The notes under the pieces are model-generated. The model was not told the origin of the DNA. It did not search any database and saw only the letters and a list, made by a program, of their open reading frames with translations. Positions 58,894-64,000 of a stretch of DNA of 64,000 nt are shown here, in pieces. The DNA is taken from contig JAAENP010000050.1 in NCBI GenBank assembly GCA_024224155.1, forward strand, positions 1 to 64,000, read 5' to 3'. This DNA comes from a bacterium. GTDB taxonomy: Bacteria > Acidobacteriota > Thermoanaerobaculia > Multivoradales > JAHEKO01. Made by a program: the position numbers and the translations under genes. How positions within the stretch are numbered: the first letter of the stretch is position 1; each line of letters starts with the position of its first letter.

Positions 58894-59595
58894 CTAAGGA
58901 GAGAGCGTTCGGAAACTCTGGAAGTCGTCCAGGTAGAAGCTGCCGCTCTTGGCCGCGCCGGCCTTCTTCAGCAAGCCCAACCGTGCGGTGTCGATCGTGA
59001 GCCGGTCGTTGTCGAGGTTGTTCTTCTCGCCGCGAAGGCCGCCATCGGTAAAGAGTGCGGCGAGCCCCTGATCGAGCCCGTTGGTGCCGGCGCGTGCCCA
59101 GAGCACCGACACTGGGGTCCATTCGTTGCGGCGCACCTCTGCGCTGCCGATGAAACGGAATCGGCCGGTGTTCTCGCGCGCGAGGAGCCGCAGCTCGAAA
59201 CGGTCCTCTCCGACTTGCTCGAGCAAAAGACGAACGTGCGCGCCTTTGCCACCCCTTCCGAACAGCTGCAGGATGTCGACCCGCTTGTTGAAGAGCATTT
59301 CCCAGTTGTTGGGGCTGAAGAAGAAGTCGACCATGTAGGCATCTTCACGTCGGGGGATCTTGTCCTGGACGCCGGTCCGTCCGCGGCCGCTCAGGATCTC
59401 GAGGCCGAAGTTGCCGGTGCGGGCGGCATTCCCACTGACGTCGAGCCCTCTCGGCTTTCGGGCCTTGGACCAGGCCGATGTGTCGCCGGACTCGAACCCA
59501 TCGGCGAAGATCTGCTGGGCCTGTGCCGCCGTCGTGAGGAGAAGCGCGACGAGAAGAGCGCTGAGCGAGACGATGAGCATTTTGCGAGCGGACAT
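58894..59595 (-). CDS. Secreted protein with GFESGD motif
   Basis: The product has 233 residues with an AGGAGGT site before ATG 59595. The signal peptide (VSLSALLVALLLTTAAQAQQ) is followed at once by IFADGFESGDTSAWSKA. The rest is a beta-rich jelly-roll-like domain (FGLEILSGRGRTGVQDKIPR, YMVDFFFSPNNWEML, SGSFYLDDFQSFRTLSP) of the kind seen in carbohydrate-binding or lectin-like proteins. Function unassigned. The motif is shared with the protein at 1-513. Confidence 0.7.
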   Translation of the reverse strand: MSARKMLIVSLSALLVALLLTTAAQAQQIFADGFESGDTSAWSKARKPRGLDVSGNAARTGNFGLEILSGRGRTGVQDKIPRREDAYMVDFFFSPNNWEMLFNKRVDILQLFGRGGKGAHVRLLLEQVGEDRFELRLLARENTGRFRFIGSAEVRRNEWTPVSVLWARAGTNGLDQGLAALFTDGGLRGEKNNLDNDRLTIDTARLGLLKKAGAAKSGSFYLDDFQSFRTLSP

Positions 59596-59733
59596 GGTCA
59601 CCTCCTCGAGCTGGTTGGAAGGAGAAAATAGCATCCTGCCCGTTGGGGTGGTGCATCTCCGTAATGAAAGCCGTAAGTTTTGAAGTTGCCTCGAGTCGCC
59701 TCGTGTTTCCCGAGCTGCTTCCAGTCCGAACAA

Positions 59734-60318
59734 CTACTGGGTGCGCTGCCAGTCGCCCGTGGCGACGAAGTCCTCCATTTCGCGCCAGAGGGCTTCGAGA
59801 TCGCAGCGCATCACGATCAGGTCCTGCTTTGTGCCAGCGAGGTCCTTGACGTAATCCGGCAGCACGGTCTCCTGCCTGAACCCGAGCTTGCGGAAGATAC
59901 TGCGAGCCGCCTTCTGGGGCCTCATCATTCTGGCGACGATCTCCTCTAGCTTCGCGCTGCTCGCGCGCAGGAACAGCTCGCGCGCCATTCGGGTGCCGAG
60001 CCCCTTGCGCCGGTACTGGCGCGCGACGATCAAGCGCAGCTCGCCGACATGCTTTTTCCAGTCCTCGCCGAAGAGCTCCAGGGTGCCATCGGCCACGATC
60101 CGCTCGCCGGCCACCGCGACCAGCCGGATCGCGGTGCCCGATTCGGCCTCGCGAATTCTCCGCTCCAGGACCTCGCGGCTCCTGACGTCTCTGCGAAGAT
60201 AGGCTCGATCCTCTTCGGAGAGCGACTCGAAGAAGACGAGGGATGCGGCGAGATCCTCCCGGGTCATCTTACGGATGAGGACCTCGCTATGGTCTTTGAG
60301 CTTCACGGGCTTCTTCAT
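59734..60318 (-). CDS. GNAT-family N-acetyltransferase
   Basis: The product has 194 residues from ATG 60318. The acetyl-CoA loop is ELRLIVARQYRRKGLGTRMA, preceded by GERIVADGTLELFG and followed by RSIFRKLGFRQETVLPDY, the usual motif A and B. The substrate is unknown. Overlaps nothing; about 140 bases separate it from the secreted protein gene. Confidence 0.8.
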   Translation of the reverse strand: MKKPVKLKDHSEVLIRKMTREDLAASLVFFESLSEEDRAYLRRDVRSREVLERRIREAESGTAIRLVAVAGERIVADGTLELFGEDWKKHVGELRLIVARQYRRKGLGTRMARELFLRASSAKLEEIVARMMRPQKAARSIFRKLGFRQETVLPDYVKDLAGTKQDLIVMRCDLEALWREMEDFVATGDWQRTQ

Positions 60319-60445
60319 GGCGGCTCCTTCCGACACCCATCGTCGCGCTCGAACCAACGAGCTCCCGGGGCTCCGACCCCGGACCCTATGACGGGCCTGT
60401 GGTGGTATGGCGGGCACACCCCGGGGGTGGAATGTCGGAAAGAAA

Positions 60446-60832
60446 CTAGGCCGCGGCCGCTCTGCTCAGTTCGCTGTCGATGATCTCGCTCACCCTTTCC
60501 AAGGGCTCGCCCTCTAGGTCGAGGAACACCAGACCCGAGCGGTAGCGCTCGCTACTGTCTGCGAACCGCCTTGGCTCGCTCTTGACGACACTTGCCGCGA
60601 CCGAGACTTTGACGCGGTCTTGCGAGTCCTCGGGAGACAGCGAGAACCTCAGCTGCTCTACGATGCCGTTGGCCGGCAGCGGAACCGGCGTCAGGATCGC
60701 GGCACCCGCTCCGCTAATGTTCTCTATCGTTCCTCGACGCACGACCGTTGAGTCACGAAGCCGAAAACGAGCGGAGAGAGGTAGCGTCAGTCGACGAAAC
60801 TCGCGACGCTCGGCGGACGCGCTCACAGACAT
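60446..60832 (-). CDS. PilZ-domain protein
   Basis: 128 residues, essentially one PilZ domain: AERREFRRLTLPLSARFRLR with the RxxxR contact, and GTIENISGAGAAILTPVPL with NxSxxG. It should bind c-di-GMP. ATG 60832 has a GAGGAGG ribosome site. It lies just downstream of the HD-GYP gene on the same strand. Confidence 0.8.
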   Translation of the reverse strand: MSVSASAERREFRRLTLPLSARFRLRDSTVVRRGTIENISGAGAAILTPVPLPANGIVEQLRFSLSPEDSQDRVKVSVAASVVKSEPRRFADSSERYRSGLVFLDLEGEPLERVSEIIDSELSRAAAA

Positions 60833-60940
60833 TTGTCGCCTCCTCTCATCTGACCGGTTGCAACCGATTCTATCTTCATTCAAGAGGCCGAGTCGCGCCA
60901 ACACCCGAAAGGATAGGGCTTGGAGGGAGTGATAGATCCA

Positions 60941-62377
60941 TCAGATCGCGAAATAGGCTGGATTCAGGCCGTAGAGGTCGGGATCGACGCATCCGCGGAT
61001 GCTCTGATCCGCGGCCTCGGGTGTGGCGAGGTCGAGCAGGTAGGGCTCGGCCGGTTGCTGGCTCGGATCGGTCACAACGCGGACCGTGGGACGATCCGGG
61101 CGGTCCGGATCCGAGTTGGGTTTGACCACCACCGCCAATCGGTTCGACGCGAGCTCGACGGTCGAGCCCACCGGGAAGATGCCGATACAGTTTGTGAACG
61201 CCTTGGCCACGAGCGGATCGCAGTACTTGCCCGCCAGGCTGTGCATGGTCCGCAGCGCTTCGTCGGGCAGGCACTCTTCCTGATAGACACGCTTGGTCGT
61301 CATGGCGTCGAACAGATCGACTACGGCGATGATCCGGGCGAACAGATTCTGGCTCTTGAGCAGCCGGAGCTTCGGGTAGCCCTCTCCGGAGAAGCCGTGG
61401 TGATGCTGGAGCACGGCCAGCAATCGGGGCACGGCCCGCAGATCCCGCTGGAGCAGCGGAAACAGCGCCCGCGTGCCGTAGACAGTGTGATTCCCCATGA
61501 GCGCCCATTCCTTGGCGTTCAACTTTGCCGGCTTGTTGAGCACCTCCAGTGGGATGTTGAGCTTGCCGAGGTCGTGGTAGAGAGCGCTCAGGCCCAGCTC
61601 GGCCAGGTCCTGGCGAGACAATCCGAGCCGCTGACCGAAGGCAATTGCCAGCACACAGACGTTGACCATGTGGTTGAAGGTGTAGCGGTCGTGGTCTTTG
61701 ATCGCCGCCAGACCGAAAAGCGAGAAGCCCTCGGCCTCCTCGCCGCTCAGGTCCACCAGCTTCTGGACCAACCTTTTGGCTCTGCGTTGATTCAGCTGGC
61801 CGGGTGAGTCGAGGTCGGTGAAGGTCGTCTGGATGAAATCCAGAACCTCCTTATAGGTGTGGAGGGCTCGCTCGCGCAGGTTGGGGCGCTCCCTGTCGCT
61901 CGTGCCGCCCACCTCCGCTCGAGGGGGTAACAGCTCGATGTTGTCGATACCGGCGGCCTTCAAGCGTTGGTTGAGCTCGCTGGCCTCGGCCGCGCCGCCG
62001 GCTCGGACGCCGGCCAGTAGCGAAAGCAGGCCTCTCAGATCCCGGTTCGAGACCGTGTCCAGCAAGCGCATTCCGCCGAGTCCCTGCTTCTCGAACTCCG
62101 CCGAGACCAGGCTGTAGGCGTGGGCCGTTCGGAGCCGCTGCGGAATGCGCGTCCCATTCGCAAAGAGCCCCTGACCGAGCCGTTCCAGGGTAAAACCGTC
62201 CTCTGCCTCCACCAACGGCTGCAGGGCGGCGAGGAACTGTTGCATGGGCTCGCGGAAGACGGCGTTCGAGAGATCGTGAAAGTAGGAATTGCGAATCAGA
62301 GGAGCCAGCTGCCGAATGACCTCCAGGGCCTGCTTCAGGAAGTGCCGGCTGTCCCGATTGCGGCCTTCTGGAGCCAT
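60941..62377 (-). CDS. HD-GYP domain protein (c-di-GMP phosphodiesterase type)
   Basis: The product has 478 residues. The first 180 are helical with no named domain. The HD-GYP domain has DRYTFNHMVNVCVLAIAFGQ, ALYHDLGKLNIPLEVLNKP (HD), LQHHHGFSGEGYPKLRLL (HH...GYP) and IIAVVDLFDAMTTKR. The family cleaves c-di-GMP. The start codon overlaps the previous stop by one base (TGATG), so it is coupled to the HEAT-repeat gene. The C-terminal 80 residues (STVELASNRLAVVVKPNSDP) form a small beta domain. Confidence 0.88.
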   Translation of the reverse strand: MAPEGRNRDSRHFLKQALEVIRQLAPLIRNSYFHDLSNAVFREPMQQFLAALQPLVEAEDGFTLERLGQGLFANGTRIPQRLRTAHAYSLVSAEFEKQGLGGMRLLDTVSNRDLRGLLSLLAGVRAGGAAEASELNQRLKAAGIDNIELLPPRAEVGGTSDRERPNLRERALHTYKEVLDFIQTTFTDLDSPGQLNQRRAKRLVQKLVDLSGEEAEGFSLFGLAAIKDHDRYTFNHMVNVCVLAIAFGQRLGLSRQDLAELGLSALYHDLGKLNIPLEVLNKPAKLNAKEWALMGNHTVYGTRALFPLLQRDLRAVPRLLAVLQHHHGFSGEGYPKLRLLKSQNLFARIIAVVDLFDAMTTKRVYQEECLPDEALRTMHSLAGKYCDPLVAKAFTNCIGIFPVGSTVELASNRLAVVVKPNSDPDRPDRPTVRVVTDPSQQPAEPYLLDLATPEAADQSIRGCVDPDLYGLNPAYFAI

Positions 62378-64000
62378 CAGCGGTTCGCTCCCGTGAGCTC
62401 TTCGCGGCAGATTCCCTTGAGCATTCGGTTTCCGCTTGCGGCCTGCTGTTCCAGATAGGCCTGGGACGATGCCGATCCGACGGCGCTCACGCCATGCACG
62501 AGGGCTCGCACCAGCTCCTTCTTCTCACGGGTCGGAAACCACACTCGGCTTCTGGCCTGCAGCAGCTTGTCGAAGTCGGGCAAGATCGAATCTCCTCCGA
62601 GCCGACCGATTGCCGCCAGCTCCCGCCGGATCTCCTCCCAATCCAACTTCAGATTGCCGGGTTCCATCACCTGTTTCAACAACCGCGGTGCGAGAGCCCG
62701 ATTGCCGCTGCGAGCCAGACCGCTGATTGCCAGAGATTTTGTCTCCGGAGCACCTCTTTCGAAGAGCTTGAGCAGCAGCAGCTCGACTTTCTCCCCTCGG
62801 AAATGCCCCAGGATCAGCGCGCCCCGGCGGGCCAGCTCGGAGTCACCGGAGCTCAACAGGCGCTCGACCAGGGGGAAAGCACTGTCCTGAGGCAGGTGAT
62901 GCACCATGTGGAGCAACTCGTCGATGACCTCGCCTTCGCCGCCCGCGCGAAGAGCCGGCAGCCGGTTCATCAGATCTCTCGGGCCGCGTTCGCCGTGGAC
63001 CAGGACGGCGTCGGAGACGGCGCGGCGCAGACGAGAGAGCTGCAGGCTCCCGAGACTGTCGATCAACGTCGGCAGCGCGGCCTCGGGGAGCCCCGCCAGG
63101 AACCGTTGCGCTCGCTCGGCGAGCTCCAGGTGTCCATCGACGGCTTCCAGGAAACGGCCCAGCTGCTCCTCTCGGGCGCCCGCATGATGAACCTGCTCAA
63201 AAAGCTCCGTCACCGCGGGCTCGACCGCGAAGACCTCGCCGGCAAGCTCGCTCAGGCGCTCGAACGACTCCAGAAACTCCTCCGGCTTGCCGTGGGCGAG
63301 CCGCTCGTCCAGGATGTCCGCCAAGGCCGTCGCGACGATCTGTCGCTCCTCGGGGTCCGCCTCGAGCATCGCCAGTTCGACCGCCAGCTCGACCGCCATT
63401 GACGCCGGGTCGGCGCGACTCTCTTCGGCCAGCTCGTCGTGGAGCTTCTGAATCTCGGATTCCGACAGTTGCACGCTCTTCACCGGCAGGCTTGCGGAGG
63501 GTCGTACGTCCTGCAAGGTCACGGTCCCGCCGGCCTCTGCTGCAGTGGGATCCCGCTCCGAACTGCCCGGCTCGCCGGCTTCGCTGGCCGCGGTTGCTGC
63601 GCCTGCTCCGACCGCTCCAGCAACTCCGGTCGAGCCAGTCGACCAGCCGGTGCCCACCAGCCCTTCACCCGGCTCCTCGCCGGTCGCGCCGTCGGCCAGC
63701 TCGTCGATCACGAAGTAGTCGATCGACTCGAAGTCCTGGTCCCAGAGCAGGGTGGCGAGATCGTCCTCACCGCCCACCAGAACTCGCGCGCGGTTCAAGC
63801 ACGACACGAAGCGCCGAAGCTCGTCGAGCTCGAGTCCGCCTCGAAAGGAGAGACTGCGGATCCCGTCACGCGACAGGAGAAAAGCCAGACTCTCCTTGCG
63901 CTCTTGGTTCTCATAGACGACCTCGTCGCCGAAGAGAATCTGATGCTCGAGCACCTTGAGTTCGAGAGGTCCCTCTTCATCGAGCAACTGAGCGAGGCGG
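62377..64000 (-). CDS. HEAT-repeat-like protein, 5' end outside the window
   Basis: The frame is open to the right edge, so the first codons are missing; a TTG at 63987 is not necessarily the start. The N-terminal part (LKVLEHQILFGDEVVYENQE, SLAFLLSRDGIRSLSFRGGL) is followed by an Ala/Gly/Thr-rich linker (about residues 125-175 of the visible part). The rest is a run of helical repeats (VERLLSSGDSELARRGALIL, FERGAPETKSLAISGLARSG), as in HEAT/Armadillo solenoids that scaffold other proteins. It is translationally coupled to the HD-GYP gene, so the two probably work together. Confidence 0.75.
   Translation of the reverse strand, partial: RLAQLLDEEGPLELKVLEHQILFGDEVVYENQERKESLAFLLSRDGIRSLSFRGGLELDELRRFVSCLNRARVLVGGEDDLATLLWDQDFESIDYFVIDELADGATGEEPGEGLVGTGWSTGSTGVAGAVGAGAATAASEAGEPGSSERDPTAAEAGGTVTLQDVRPSASLPVKSVQLSESEIQKLHDELAEESRADPASMAVELAVELAMLEADPEERQIVATALADILDERLAHGKPEEFLESFERLSELAGEVFAVEPAVTELFEQVHHAGAREEQLGRFLEAVDGHLELAERAQRFLAGLPEAALPTLIDSLGSLQLSRLRRAVSDAVLVHGERGPRDLMNRLPALRAGGEGEVIDELLHMVHHLPQDSAFPLVERLLSSGDSELARRGALILGHFRGEKVELLLLKLFERGAPETKSLAISGLARSGNRALAPRLLKQVMEPGNLKLDWEEIRRELAAIGRLGGDSILPDFDKLLQARSRVWFPTREKKELVRALVHGVSAVGSASSQAYLEQQAASGNRMLKGICREELTGANR

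Noticed and set aside
1-64000. CRISPR array
   Set aside because: No regularly spaced direct repeats with unique spacers were seen; the tandem units at 52210-52320 are too short and irregular.

Overview
The window is a GC-rich (visibly about 60-65%) bacterial chromosome segment from a Gram-negative organism. Supporting signs are an Oar-like TonB-dependent receptor, RND/TolC efflux, lipoprotein signals, a type-2 valyl-tRNA synthetase and several small lineage-style motifs (a GFESGDxSAWS secreted motif and an LKALGYV C-terminal tail). My best guess is an Acidobacteriota (Thermoanaerobaculia-like) genome. This is inference; no rRNA or other phylogenetic marker lies in the window.

Region 1 (1-24.7 kb) is mostly core. 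It holds a minus-strand block (cupin, membrane protein plus winged-helix regulator, isoprenyl transferase, CreD-like protein) with two copies of an ACTTTG-N5-CAAAGT dyad. These are followed by an M16 protease pair (one with the zinc motif, one without), an Oar-like receptor with a terminator, a zinc alcohol dehydrogenase, valS, a phosphofructokinase with a DinB protein, an arylsulfotransferase-like lipoprotein, a glycerophosphodiesterase plus glycerol-kinase-like operon, a P1 peptidase and a membrane diguanylate cyclase.

Region 2 (24.7-39.8 kb) holds a Trk potassium system (trkH, trkA) and an orphan PEP-synthase-like gene. An efflux operon follows whose outer-membrane component is fused to an ABC substrate-binding domain. 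Further genes are an ion channel, a decayed DUF3313 gene, a class V aminotransferase, a zinc-ribbon/thioredoxin protein and four tRNA genes (Pro-TGG, Arg-TCT, His-GTG, Arg-CCG). A palindromic dispersed repeat (TGTAGCGGTCGACCTCCGTG...) recurs here and elsewhere.

Region 3 (39.7-47.5 kb) is a genomic island bounded by a 47-bp direct repeat of the 3' part of tRNA-Arg(CCG). It holds an IS3-type element, prophage packaging remnants (HNH endonuclease and P27 terminase small subunit), an unrecognised three-gene operon whose last product looks like a nucleotide-binding/SLOG-like protein, and a TIR-transmembrane-laminin-B-like protein. The last is preceded by a predicted GEMM/c-di-GMP-I riboswitch and a decayed tyrosine-recombinase tail.

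Region 4 (47.5-56.7 kb) holds a beta-lactamase-fold protein that lacks its serine, a CocE/NonD hydrolase, a REP-type transposase with its own short repeats, and a patchwork of small genes. These are separated by three more same-orientation copies of the recombinase tail; a second, nearly identical riboswitch leads a secreted protein. I read this as a possible cassette-like array that has spread single genes, two of them with a c-di-GMP-responsive leader.

Region 5 (56.7-64 kb) is again core-like: SGNH hydrolase, secreted kinase-fold protein, secreted GFESGD protein, GNAT acetyltransferase, PilZ protein, and a coupled HEAT-repeat plus HD-GYP pair cut by the right edge. Cyclic-di-GMP is a recurring theme: one GGDEF, one HD-GYP, two PilZ proteins and two predicted riboswitches.
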